Source of the DNA: Fidelibacterota bacterium
Lineage (GTDB): Bacteria; Fidelibacterota; UBA8477; JABMPR01
Direction of reading: 5' to 3'
Length of the DNA: 64,000 nt
NCBI GenBank assembly: GCA_021734255.1
Contig: JAIPJM010000002.1
Location: 124,001-188,000, forward strand
Shown: positions 37,322 to 46,139 of the stretch, one piece after another
Layout of the letters: each line of letters begins with the position of its first letter
Numbering within the stretch: the first letter of the stretch is position 1
Program-made: the position numbers and the translations under genes
Notes under the pieces: generated by a model
What the model was told of the DNA's origin: nothing
The model's database searches: none
What the model saw: the letters and a program-made list of their open reading frames with translations, nothing else

Positions 37322-39607
37322 TTAAGGTTTTAACTTTGGCCTGGAGATCCCCTGTACACCCAGTGCGCCAATTAATTGTCCACCGTTCCCACCATTCAAA
37401 CAGGGCGATTCCGCCGTGAGGAAGTAGTTCTCCCCGAATTTTGGATCCAGAAACATATTGTGAGCTCGCAGGGCTTCATATCCAGAATAGCTTGTATCGG
37501 CCCCAAAACAGTTCCACTGGACATCATCCAGGTCCGCCACAATATCCAGGTCAAATGAACCGGTGGCATGGAAAATATTGTGATCCAGGGCTCCGATGGT
37601 ACCTTTTTCCATCTTAAAACTTTGGGTATTCCCTGCAAACGTGTTGTTCTCTATTTCAGCCCTTCCATTGCGGCTTTTAGATTTGATAATACCCCCAGAA
37701 TTTGCTACCACATTCTGTCTCATGTACACGGATTGTATATTGGGTCCGCTTATCTCAACAGCATAGCCATCCAAATTATCAATATAATTGGATATGATCT
37801 CAGCTTGGGCGTAGTCCTCCATTACCAGGCCGGAGCCACCACCTTCAATTGTACTGAACGACAGGGAAAGATCTGAATTCGCATCGGAGAGGACAGATAA
37901 AAGGTTTTCTTTGAAGATACACTGTGTGATCCTTGCTCCACTGCCATCACCTAACTCCAGTGCAGTCACATTTTGCCGTAGATGACTGTTGCTAATGGCC
38001 ACGTTACTATTCAACCCCTTCAGGCCAAAACCTGCATTTGTATCAATCCAGCAGTCCTCTGCTTTTGAGCTAACATCATTAAAAAGAATCCCATTTCTAT
38101 TATGTCGGATTATGGCACCCTGAAGTACAAAATCCGCAACAGACATACTCTCCACGGCGTGATCTGAATTTTGCACCCAGCGATCGTCTATGCTCTTAAC
38201 AGCATAGACCTCAGACAGGTGTAAGCCGACTTTATTGTGATCCCAGATATTGGCGTGAGAATCAAGATGACCACTCAAGCGGAGGTCCATACCCAGGTCG
38301 TTTCCGGAGAACTCATTTGAATCAAGGTTTGTTTGAGCAAAGTTTTTTACCTTCAGGGCATTCACATTATTGATCAGGGTGTTACCGGTGAAGGTCAGCG
38401 ATTCCCCGTCTGATAGATGAATAGCATCCCCCTTATTCTCCTTAAGGATACTCCTGGAGATATGAAGGGTATCACTGGATTGAACACGAAGACCAGCGCC
38501 ATTATGAAGAAATGAGACCATCGACATATTAAAGGAGCCAAGGGCATCCGCTTGCAATCCCAGTTTCAGGTTCGCTTGAAATGTGGAATAGCGCATATCG
38601 ACCTGTTCACACGCCTCTAGAACCAGCCCTATGACGGCATTGTGTCCAATGACCATATCAGCCAGTCGTACCCGACCCACGCGTTGGAGTATTCCCCCCT
38701 GATCGGCATTTCCAATGAGTTCTACCCGGGTCATCTTTAATGTGTCAATGTCAGAGACAGCAAGCCCTGACACCAGATTGCCCACCGCAGAGACACCCAT
38801 GAAGCCACTTAAACCACTGTTGCTTACTGTGAGACCATTCCGACCATTTTTTGCAGTCTTCAGGTGTTCCAACAGTACATACCTACAGTCATTTATATGA
38901 ACACCATCTTCGAAGGAATCCTCCACATCTACCGAATCCAACCAGACCTCATTGCATCCATTCAGCTCAATGCCGCGACCCATCGTTCCAGATACCTGCA
39001 CGCGGTGAGCCTCAAACAGGCCTGTCGAATCTGCAAGGATGGCTGTATTTCCACCCAGATCCATACGGCAATCCTCCAGTCGAACCACTCCAGGTTCTCC
39101 ATAGATCGCATGCTCTTTTACCTGCGAAAAGCGAACATTTTTCAAAAGCAGTGCAGATCCTTTTCCCAGATAGATCCCCGAGCCACCTGGATTCCAGATA
39201 TCACAATTTTCCAGTAAAAGCGTTCCATCTTCGACGATGATCAGGGTATCTGTGCTTGCTGCACCCCTGAAATTAAAATCAAGTATCCTGACACGGGCAC
39301 CTGAGCTCACTGTCAATGCGCCCCGCTCATTCGCTTGCCACATGGGTCGATCTTTGTGTCTTCCCAGTATGCGTGTATCAGATAAAAAAGTGTGGTGTCC
39401 ATTCTCCCCCACACCGCTGAATCGAACAACATCCGGAACAATTGAAACGGAATCCAAGGCATGGACCGTTACAAGATCTACAGGTGCATTTAAGAGATTT
39501 TTAAATCTGGTCCCCATGCTGCATGAATTGACCATGATCATCAGCAGGAACGCTAGTACAGCGTTGAGAGGGACAATAATTCGACTTTTGGATGCAAGTG
39601 TATTCAT
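37322..39607 (-). CDS. Right-handed parallel beta-helix lipoprotein
   Basis: The frame runs back through tRNA-Sec, but the start at 39607 (MNTLASKSRII) is chosen because it gives a lipoprotein signal with VNSC, the Cys at residue 29. About 760 residues remain. The body consists of repeated short strands typical of PbH1/pectate lyase-like helices (GSGIYLGKGSALLLKNVRFS, NGRNGLTVSNSGLSGF, RHNRNGILFNDVSS, NYIDNLDGYAVEISG). It ends AESPCLNGGNGGQLIGALG, a known ending of such surface proteins. Substrate and function are unknown. Confidence 0.8.
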   Translation of the reverse strand: MNTLASKSRIIVPLNAVLAFLLMIMVNSCSMGTRFKNLLNAPVDLVTVHALDSVSIVPDVVRFSGVGENGHHTFLSDTRILGRHKDRPMWQANERGALTVSSGARVRILDFNFRGAASTDTLIIVEDGTLLLENCDIWNPGGSGIYLGKGSALLLKNVRFSQVKEHAIYGEPGVVRLEDCRMDLGGNTAILADSTGLFEAHRVQVSGTMGRGIELNGCNEVWLDSVDVEDSFEDGVHINDCRYVLLEHLKTAKNGRNGLTVSNSGLSGFMGVSAVGNLVSGLAVSDIDTLKMTRVELIGNADQGGILQRVGRVRLADMVIGHNAVIGLVLEACEQVDMRYSTFQANLKLGLQADALGSFNMSMVSFLHNGAGLRVQSSDTLHISRSILKENKGDAIHLSDGESLTFTGNTLINNVNALKVKNFAQTNLDSNEFSGNDLGMDLRLSGHLDSHANIWDHNKVGLHLSEVYAVKSIDDRWVQNSDHAVESMSVADFVLQGAIIRHNRNGILFNDVSSKAEDCWIDTNAGFGLKGLNSNVAISNSHLRQNVTALELGDGSGARITQCIFKENLLSVLSDANSDLSLSFSTIEGGGSGLVMEDYAQAEIISNYIDNLDGYAVEISGPNIQSVYMRQNVVANSGGIIKSKSRNGRAEIENNTFAGNTQSFKMEKGTIGALDHNIFHATGSFDLDIVADLDDVQWNCFGADTSYSGYEALRAHNMFLDPKFGENYFLTAESPCLNGGNGGQLIGALGVQGISRPKLKP

Positions 39608-39653
39608 GAAATTATGGAAACTGTACTGAAGCCAAAATTTGAAATAAGTATTG

Positions 39654-39745
39654 CGGGAATGTATAGGAGTCGAACCTATCCGCCGATTCTCCACCGGCAT
39701 AACAGCTTTGAAGGCTGCAGTGGCCACCGGACCACATACATTCCC
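39654..39745 (-). tRNA. selC: tRNA-Sec (anticodon TCA)
   Basis: The 92-base minus-strand gene starts GGGAATGTATGTGG. It has an 8-bp acceptor stem (GGGAATGT/ACATTCCC), a 6-bp D stem with CGGT loop (GTGGTC/GGCCAC), and an anticodon loop CTTCAAA carrying TCA. The variable arm is long (GCCG/CGGC), the T arm is ATAGG-TTCGACT-CCTAT, and the discriminator is G. These are the hallmarks of bacterial selenocysteine tRNA. It lies between the SPOR and beta-helix genes. No selA, selB or selD is in the window. Confidence 0.93.
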
Positions 39746-39749
39746 ATGT

Positions 39750-40613
39750 TCAATCCATCGCAATTGGGAATGATTCGATTCCCAGAGCCGCTTCGAGCAT
39801 ATCCGAGCCACTCAAGGCTGCCTCCCGCGAACTGTATTCACCCACCATGATCACGTAAAGTGTCCGATTGGCGGTAGGTCGTTCACTTATCCGAACCGTG
39901 TATCCGATCGCTTCTATCTGGTCAGCCAGGCGCCTGGCATTGCTGTAATTTCCAAAGGCCCCAGCTTGAAGGGTAAATGCGGCTCTTGACAGGTTGTCAT
40001 TCGTTTGGACATCAGAGCCCAATGAACGCAAGGGTGCAGGTGTCGGACTTGCCTGTACAGGAGCAGGTTGGCTTCTCCCCCTGACTCGAGTCAAATCCAA
40101 TTCAGTGGGAATGTCAAATGAATATTGGGGATATTCCTGGAGCAATGTTTCCAGGTCTTCATATACGCGATCCATTTGTCTGGCCGCAAGACCAGCCCGT
40201 AACAACAGATTGCCGGCGTTCAATATCTCTGGATAGTCTGGGTATTCCCTGACGAGACGAGCCAACAATGTTCGACTCTGGATATATAATCCCGTGGCAT
40301 AATAGTATTCACCCAGATGCATGATGGATCCGGCAACGTAGGGACTGTTGGGGTGGTTCCTTACAATGTCTTTATACAGACCGGCGGCCACTAATGCATC
40401 CTGCTGGATCAAGGCACGTGCGTAACGAACGCCCGGATTTCCAGGGTAGGTATAGCTCAATTCTGAAATAATGGAAGTGGCACTGTCAATTTTGCCTGAT
40501 TCGATCAAGTCGAGCAGACCGTCTACATCCTGACTGATGATGGATAGGGGCAGGAGCAGTACAAGGATCAGTGCTGCAGAGATTCGTTTCAAGGGACCTG
40601 GACCCACCCGCAC
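39750..40613 (-). CDS. TPR and SPOR-domain protein
   Basis: The 287-residue product has an N-terminal signal (ISAALILVLLLPLSIISQ), TPR-like helices with tetratricopeptide spacing (SELSYTYPGNPGVRYARAL, VREYPDYPEILNAG), a Pro/Ala-rich linker, and a C-terminal SPOR domain (FTLQAGAFGNYSNARRLADQI, YVIMVGEYSSREAA). SPOR domains bind denuded septal peptidoglycan, so a cell-wall or division role is likely. Its start overlaps the lapB-like gene by 25 bases. Confidence 0.87.
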   Translation of the reverse strand: MRVGPGPLKRISAALILVLLLPLSIISQDVDGLLDLIESGKIDSATSIISELSYTYPGNPGVRYARALIQQDALVAAGLYKDIVRNHPNSPYVAGSIMHLGEYYYATGLYIQSRTLLARLVREYPDYPEILNAGNLLLRAGLAARQMDRVYEDLETLLQEYPQYSFDIPTELDLTRVRGRSQPAPVQASPTPAPLRSLGSDVQTNDNLSRAAFTLQAGAFGNYSNARRLADQIEAIGYTVRISERPTANRTLYVIMVGEYSSREAALSGSDMLEAALGIESFPIAMD

Positions 40614-41731
40614 TTTTCGCAGATATATTTTGGATCAGAAGAGGTAAACCCACATTGTCCACAGGTCAGAATCCTGAGACGTCTATCCTCATCTATCAGC
40701 GCTTCCACTTTTGCTTTGTGAGCATCCTTGTGTCCGGTCTTCTCCAGTAGTTGAAGATGACCCAGCGTATAGCTTAAATGTATATTGTCTGGTTCTTTTA
40801 CTTCTTCCATGAGTGCCAGGGCATCTCGAAATTCACCCTTTCTCTCATAGTAGTTAGCCAGGCCGATCGCAACTTCCAGATTGTCCGGTTGTTTACGTTG
40901 CAGGCGCTGGTAAAATTGCTCAACCTTTTCAAATTGCCCAAGTTCAAAATACATTTTCTCAATATCCGAAAACACCAGACTGCTGGAAGAGGGATCCAGT
41001 TCGGCAAACGTGGTGTAGTAGTCGATCGCATGCTTAAAATTCCCATCATCCTGATTGATCTTCCCCAGATGAAAATAAGGGGCAGCGCATTTATTATTCA
41101 GTTTGATAGCCTGTTTCAGCATGGAAAGCGCCTCTGACTTCTTCCCTTTTGCGTTTGACTCCAACGCTTCCTGGGTTTTGTAAATGGACGGGAGCAATGG
41201 ATTCGGAGATCCACCGGCTGCGGTTTCTTTTTGAAAGGCCTTGATTGCTGTGCTCCATTTCTTGCTCTTGACGGCATATCGGTGGAGTGATTCAAGTGCC
41301 CATAAATTCTTCTTATTCTCCTGCAGGATCTCTCGTGCATGCTGTGCAGCAGCCTCATACTGCTCCAGGGCTTCGTAATCCTTTGCCAGACGCTCGTGAG
41401 CCATCAGGCGGATCTCCTGGCTGATGCTATGTCGGTCCAGAACATCCTGATGGACCCGCACAGCCGCCTCAGCATTCCCCAGCTGTCTGTTCAGATCACC
41501 GACCTGGAGGAAAACACCCAGATTTGAGGTATCCTTTCGTCCGATCTCTTTCAGTAGTCTGAGGGCAGCTTCCTTTTCACCTGCAAGAATATGATTCAGC
41601 GCCCTGATCTCCATATCGTGAGCACTGGTCTTTTTTTTGCTGCTAAAGAAAAAATAGCGAATGGTCACACCAAGCAGTATGATAAAAACAATTAATAATA
41701 GTAAACTTACTGAATCCATAATCCCCTGCAA
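40589..41731 (-). CDS. lapB: LapB/YciM-like TPR membrane protein
   Basis: The 380-residue protein has one N-terminal membrane helix (VSLLLLIVFIILLGVTI), repeated TPR helices, and a C-terminal rubredoxin-like zinc site with CGQCG and CEKCG. This is the LapB layout. In E. coli LapB guides FtsH to degrade LpxC and thereby controls lipopolysaccharide synthesis. A lapA-like gene is directly upstream, as in other Gram-negative genomes. An ATG four codons in (41719), just after AGGGG, may be the real start. Confidence 0.85.
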   Translation of the reverse strand: MQGIMDSVSLLLLIVFIILLGVTIRYFFFSSKKKTSAHDMEIRALNHILAGEKEAALRLLKEIGRKDTSNLGVFLQVGDLNRQLGNAEAAVRVHQDVLDRHSISQEIRLMAHERLAKDYEALEQYEAAAQHAREILQENKKNLWALESLHRYAVKSKKWSTAIKAFQKETAAGGSPNPLLPSIYKTQEALESNAKGKKSEALSMLKQAIKLNNKCAAPYFHLGKINQDDGNFKHAIDYYTTFAELDPSSSSLVFSDIEKMYFELGQFEKVEQFYQRLQRKQPDNLEVAIGLANYYERKGEFRDALALMEEVKEPDNIHLSYTLGHLQLLEKTGHKDAHKAKVEALIDEDRRLRILTCGQCGFTSSDPKYICEKCGWVQVP

Positions 41732-41734
41732 TCT

Positions 41735-42049
41735 CTATGAATTTTCGGGTTTGATTCCTTCATCTTCGTCCAGAACTGCCTGCCTACGCTTATCAACTTC
41801 ACCCTGCAATTTTTCACGTTCCCTGTCGATCAAGCGCAGACCTTTTCTCAACTTGATATTCTGTCCTATCGTTATGGAAAATCCAAATAGCATACCAAGG
41901 ATAACACTACCCAAAATAACAACGTAGAGAGGTATCCCCGGATACACTGCCCCCATTAATTTCAACTCAACCGGTGTGGCATTTTGAGTAAAAATCCAAA
42001 CGACTGAGAGAATAATGGCTACTGTGATAAAGATCTTTAATTCTTTCAT
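41735..42049 (-). CDS. lapA: LapA-domain membrane protein
   Basis: The 104-residue protein has two membrane helices (FITVAIILSVVWIFTQN and PLYVVILGSVILGMLFGFSI) followed by a basic coiled-coil segment, the DUF1049/LapA pattern. It precedes lapB by three bases, supporting a joint envelope role. Confidence 0.82.
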   Translation of the reverse strand: MKELKIFITVAIILSVVWIFTQNATPVELKLMGAVYPGIPLYVVILGSVILGMLFGFSITIGQNIKLRKGLRLIDREREKLQGEVDKRRQAVLDEDEGIKPENS

Positions 42050-42057
42050 CTGCTACC

Positions 42058-43443
42058 TCAATTTAGAATACGGCCGAATAATGTAATTCCTTTAGCATCC
42101 AAAACCTTCACGTTTACGACGTCACCGGGTTGCTCGCCGGTTTTATCAAATATAACAATTTTATTGGAGCGTGTTCTACCTTGATGCTGTTTTTCAGATT
42201 TTTTTGAATCTTTTTCCACCAGCACTTCCAGGGTTTCACCGACATGCGATTCATTCCTCAGTAAAGTATGTTCTCTCTGCAATTTGATCATACGTTCTAG
42301 GCGATCCTGCTTCTCACCTTCAGGAACTGAGTCATCAAATTCAGCGGCTTTCGTCCCCGGCCGGGACGAATACTTGAAAGTAAAGGCAGTATCAAATTTT
42401 ACAGTATTCATCACATCCAGGGTCTCCTGGAAATCTGCTTCTGTTTCACCAGGAAAACCCACGATCATATCCGTACTTATAGCCAAGCCTGGGATCTGAT
42501 CTCTCATTTTTTCAGCAAGGCTAATAAAGTGGGCTTTTGTATAGGTCCTGTTCATTCTTTCAAGAATAGTGTCACTCCCCGCCTGTAAAGGAAAGTGGAT
42601 ATGATTGCAGACCTTTGGATTCGTGGCATGCACTGCGATCAATTCATCATCGAAATCCTGGGGATGCGGTGATGTGTATCGAATTCTTTCTATTCCATCG
42701 ACCTCGGAAACCTTATCCAGTAATTCGTGGAATCTGCGTCCTTCATGGTGAAAAGAGTTAACATTCTGACCAAGCAGGGTGACTTCCTTGAACCCTTCTG
42801 CGCTTACCTGTATTACTTCTTCAACAATGCTTTCAATTGACCTGCTGCGTTCTCTCCCCCGAGTGAAGGGTACGATACAAAAGGTACAGAACTTATCACA
42901 GCCCCGCATGATGGAGATCCAGGCATTGATACCTTCCCGTCTGGCCGGAAACAGATCATCATAAACTTCCATCCGGCTCAATTTTGTATCAATGACATTC
43001 AGCTCATTTGCCTCGTCAGCTTCCAGCATTCCAGGAAGTTTTCGATATGAATCTGGACCTAAAATGACATCCACGTACGGTTTTGACTTGAGGATATCCT
43101 CTTTCAGGTTCTGGGCCATACAGCCCAGTAGACCCAACTTGACTTCAGGATCTTTCTCTTTCAGTATTTTAAGATTCCCCAAACGGGCATGCACCTTTTC
43201 CTCTGCATGTTCCCTCACTGAACAGGTATTCAGGAGGATCAGCTGGGCATCCTCACTGGATTCGGTCCTGATGTAGTTCTGCTTTTCCAGCAAGCCAGCT
43301 ACCAACTCGGAATCATATTCGTTCATCTGGCAGCCATATGTCTCTATATAATATTTCTTCGGTGTATTAATTTTCTCATCCCTTACTTGCATAACTTCAC
43401 GTTCGCTAAGCGTGAATATATTTTGGGGGCATTCGCCCTCCAA
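42058..43443 (-). CDS. miaB: tRNA-2-methylthio-N6-dimethylallyladenosine synthase
   Basis: MiaB adds the methylthio group to i6A37 of tRNAs reading UNN codons. The 461-residue frame has the three UPF0004 cysteines (YGCQMNEYDSE, LLNTCSVRE, GLLGCMAQ), the radical SAM cluster CDKFCTFC, and FPLQAGSDTILERMNR. A C-terminal TRAM domain ends the protein. The first 17 residues before an ATG at 43392 (MQVRDEKINTP) look unconserved, so 43392 may be the true start. Confidence 0.95.
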   Translation of the reverse strand: MEGECPQNIFTLSEREVMQVRDEKINTPKKYYIETYGCQMNEYDSELVAGLLEKQNYIRTESSEDAQLILLNTCSVREHAEEKVHARLGNLKILKEKDPEVKLGLLGCMAQNLKEDILKSKPYVDVILGPDSYRKLPGMLEADEANELNVIDTKLSRMEVYDDLFPARREGINAWISIMRGCDKFCTFCIVPFTRGRERSRSIESIVEEVIQVSAEGFKEVTLLGQNVNSFHHEGRRFHELLDKVSEVDGIERIRYTSPHPQDFDDELIAVHATNPKVCNHIHFPLQAGSDTILERMNRTYTKAHFISLAEKMRDQIPGLAISTDMIVGFPGETEADFQETLDVMNTVKFDTAFTFKYSSRPGTKAAEFDDSVPEGEKQDRLERMIKLQREHTLLRNESHVGETLEVLVEKDSKKSEKQHQGRTRSNKIVIFDKTGEQPGDVVNVKVLDAKGITLFGRILN

Positions 43444-43470
43444 GGGTATATCCGACCTGGACCAGGTTAA

Positions 43471-44505
43471 TTATTTAATGATCAGATGACCAGTAGGCGT
43501 GAATCGTGCGCCTCTTCCAGGCAGATTTGCCTGTGATAAAGAATCTACCAGGTGAACAAACCGTCTGTTCCTGTCCCAGAACGGGACCCCCCAGTATTTT
43601 TGTTCAGTTGCAATGATCCGTGAGCTGATCAGGTCTCCTGTCTGTGTCATTTCAACCTCAAGGATACACCCGAATCGCCTATCCGCCTGTAAATTGAAAC
43701 GTCCATAGGTTGCAAAGTTGGCTAAGGAATAGGCGATCATCTTTCCTTTGTACACTTCCATGGCTCGGGCAACATGCGGACCATGTCCCAGGATCAGATC
43801 TGCCCCTGAATCGATCATGAAGTGGGCGAATGCCTGCATATGCCCCCGTGGCTCACCAAAGTAGTATTCCATGCTATCAGGCAGGGTCATGGCCGCCAAT
43901 CCTTCAGCCCCACCATGAACGGAGACCAGGACGAGATCGTTCTCCTTGCTCAACTCGCGTACCAGACTTGCTGCTGAAGAGGTATCCAATGAACTGTTAC
44001 AGTAACCTCCGCTGTGAAAGGCAACAAAAGCGACACTCACACCCCCAACCCGGGTGGTAGCATAGCTGCCCGGTTCTCCTGACCACCCGATACCCAGAGA
44101 ATCCAGGATATCTTCAGTCCGGTCAATACACGCCAGTCCGAAGTCACCGACATGGTTGTTTGCCAGGGATAGAAAATCAAACCCGGACGCTTGCAGATCC
44201 TCCCCGTAGACCTCTGGCATGCGGAATACATAACAGTCCACTGAATCTGGCTCACATTTTGAGGTGGTTCCGGAATCACAAAGTGTTCCTTCAAGATTAC
44301 CCAGCGTAATATCAGCATCCTGGAGAAGCGGTCGAATATATTGGAGAATGCTCCCCTGCTCCTCTGGTCTTAGGAACCCATCAGGATGATAACTGCCCAA
44401 CATGATGTCCCCAACAGCTCTGATCCGGACCGTTTCATCACCTGACAGACTCGTCGATAGTAATAAGAAGAATAATATGATTGTATGTTTCGTCACGTTC
44501 ACCAA
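43471..44505 (-). CDS. CapA-family (PGA_cap) phosphoesterase-like protein
   Basis: The 344-residue product has a signal peptide (HTIILFFLLLSTSLSG) and then a CapA domain: VRIRAVGDIMLGSYH, LGNLEGTLC, FDFLSLANNHVGDFG, VSVHGGAE, ADLILGHGPHVARAME and AYSLANFATYG. The family has a calcineurin-like metal site and is linked to poly-gamma-glutamate or capsule synthesis. The frame starts TTG; GTG codons at 44502 and 44496 are also possible. All lie within or next to the upstream gene's terminator. Confidence 0.87.
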   Translation of the reverse strand: MVNVTKHTIILFFLLLSTSLSGDETVRIRAVGDIMLGSYHPDGFLRPEEQGSILQYIRPLLQDADITLGNLEGTLCDSGTTSKCEPDSVDCYVFRMPEVYGEDLQASGFDFLSLANNHVGDFGLACIDRTEDILDSLGIGWSGEPGSYATTRVGGVSVAFVAFHSGGYCNSSLDTSSAASLVRELSKENDLVLVSVHGGAEGLAAMTLPDSMEYYFGEPRGHMQAFAHFMIDSGADLILGHGPHVARAMEVYKGKMIAYSLANFATYGRFNLQADRRFGCILEVEMTQTGDLISSRIIATEQKYWGVPFWDRNRRFVHLVDSLSQANLPGRGARFTPTGHLIIK

Positions 44506-44533
44506 AAAAAAACGCCCGGTTATACCGGACGCT
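44504..44533 (-). terminator. Terminator of the M23 peptidase gene
   Basis: On the minus strand a GCGTCCGGT/ACCGGGCG hairpin (with one G-U pair) is followed by nine T. It lies 23 bases after the M23 stop and abuts the CapA start, so CapA needs read-through or an own promoter. Confidence 0.8.
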
Positions 44534-44555
44534 GAACTTGTACCTATAAAACCTT

Positions 44556-45485
44556 TTATAATTCGAGGTCATTCAAGAGGAAATAATGCCTCGGATTCAC
44601 TGGTACGTTGTTCACGCGTACTTCGTAATGTAGATGCGGTCCAGTACTGCGGCCCGTATTGCCCGAATATGCGATCAGATCACCCCGCTTAACCTCATCT
44701 CCGGTTTTAACGGCAAATCTGCTGAGATGGGCAAAGATCGTCTTAGTATTATAACCATGATTAATTACCACCGTATTGCCATAACCCGTGTGTACATTCC
44801 TTGATTTAACAACACCATCAGCGGTTGCGTATACAGGTGTACCAGAAAGGACACCAAAGTCCTGTCCATGATGCATCCGTCGTTTCTTTGTCCAGGGATC
44901 AGGGCGAACACCAAATCTTGAGGTTAAATAGCCTCGGTCAACCGGTTTGATAGATGGTGTGTGTCTCAGCCTGACAATATCCTCGGAGAGTTTTGAGTAG
45001 ATCTGCTCATAGCTGTTACGCTGCAGTGTGATCTCACGTCCAAGACTGGCCAAATTACCTTCAAGGGAATTGAAATTGATATCAGTAGAGGGCATCAAGT
45101 CGCCATAATCTTCACTGAAATCGTTTACGGTACCACCAGTACCCAATGCTCTTACATCAGCATCTACCGATGGAAGATCAGCATATACACGCAGAGCCTC
45201 GTCCTGATGCACCAGATCTGTGAGTAGCACTTCAGCATCATCCAGCCGGATCTTCATATCTTCCATGACACGGACAAGCTCTCTATTCTGATTTTTCAGA
45301 CTTTGAACTCGCATGTCGTATTGGGTATCAGAAAGGGTTAAACTGAGGAACCCACCGACTCCCATAAGGAGGGTGAGCGCTATTACCCCTGCCGTATAAA
45401 CGACCGGCTTCGACAAGAATACTTCGTTCACACGATTCTTCTTATCGTTTATCAGGAAAAAGCGAAACCCATCTGCAGTTTTCAT
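44556..45485 (-). CDS. M23 family peptidoglycan endopeptidase
   Basis: The 309-residue protein has one N-terminal membrane helix (VVYTAGVIALTLLMGVGGF), a coiled coil (about 60-105), and a LytM/M23 domain with the zinc ligands in MHHGQDFG and GPHLHYEV. GYGNTVVINHG, and HLSRFAVKTGDEV are further family motifs. All catalytic residues are present. It would cut peptide cross-links in the cell wall or serve as an amidase activator. Confidence 0.92.
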   Translation of the reverse strand: MKTADGFRFFLINDKKNRVNEVFLSKPVVYTAGVIALTLLMGVGGFLSLTLSDTQYDMRVQSLKNQNRELVRVMEDMKIRLDDAEVLLTDLVHQDEALRVYADLPSVDADVRALGTGGTVNDFSEDYGDLMPSTDINFNSLEGNLASLGREITLQRNSYEQIYSKLSEDIVRLRHTPSIKPVDRGYLTSRFGVRPDPWTKKRRMHHGQDFGVLSGTPVYATADGVVKSRNVHTGYGNTVVINHGYNTKTIFAHLSRFAVKTGDEVKRGDLIAYSGNTGRSTGPHLHYEVRVNNVPVNPRHYFLLNDLEL

Positions 45486-45645
45486 TCTATACCAGTGTTT
45501 TCCTACAGTTGTACCAATAAATTAATTTGTCTTCTTCATAGACTGCAAATAATAGTCTGAAGCAGATTCGATAACAAGCATTTTTAAGCTATTATGACAT
45601 TTATCAAAAGTAGCCCAGATACAGGGATTCCCCTATTTCAAGCAC

Positions 45646-46074
45646 TTAAGATTCCTTGCTTTCTTCCTCTTCAGCAATGGTAGCCAGGGCTTCCTTCTCA
45701 GAAATTTCAGCACTCAGCTCCTTGATACGTTTGCTTAGATCGAGGTAATCTTCATGCTCCCCTAGTTTCGCTAACTTCGGTTTGGTTTTTAAGCTCATAA
45801 CCAGCTCACCCAATTCAGCCAGCGCTCTTGTACGCGATCGCTTTAATTGGTGAATATCAAGTTTAATCTTACCAAGCTTGGTATATGCTTCAGCTTTCTC
45901 GGTTGCGATCTTACCGAACTCCTCCGCTTTTTCCATGGCGGAACTACCAAATTCGCGTAAGCCTTTCATCATATCACCCATCAATTTCGATGTGCGATCT
46001 GACTTCGCCTCCTGCTGTTGTTCTGCCTGTGGCTCTTGTTGCTCTTCTTGTTTTTCTTTTTTTTCTTCGCTCAT
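45646..46074 (-). CDS. Charged coiled-coil protein of unknown function
   Basis: The start at 46074 (MSEEKKEKQEEQ) is chosen because GAGGTGACAGG lies just before it; the frame extends 17 codons further. The roughly 142-residue protein has a Glu/Gln/Lys-rich first 30 residues, then long helices (AMEKAEEFGKIATEKAEAY) and a coiled coil near the end. It has no signal peptide and no recognised domain. It follows serA by 66 bases and may be co-transcribed with it. Confidence 0.7.
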   Translation of the reverse strand: MSEEKKEKQEEQQEPQAEQQQEAKSDRTSKLMGDMMKGLREFGSSAMEKAEEFGKIATEKAEAYTKLGKIKLDIHQLKRSRTRALAELGELVMSLKTKPKLAKLGEHEDYLDLSKRIKELSAEISEKEALATIAEEEESKES

Positions 46075-46139
46075 CCTGTCACCTCTTGATCCGTTAGGCA
46101 GAGAATCTTCTTCATCCCGCGCCAATCATTCTATTTCAA

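Noticed and set aside
39608-39811. Upstream extension of the beta-helix protein to 39811
   Set aside because: The extension runs through the tRNA-Sec gene and into the SPOR gene; the lipoprotein signal starts at 39607.
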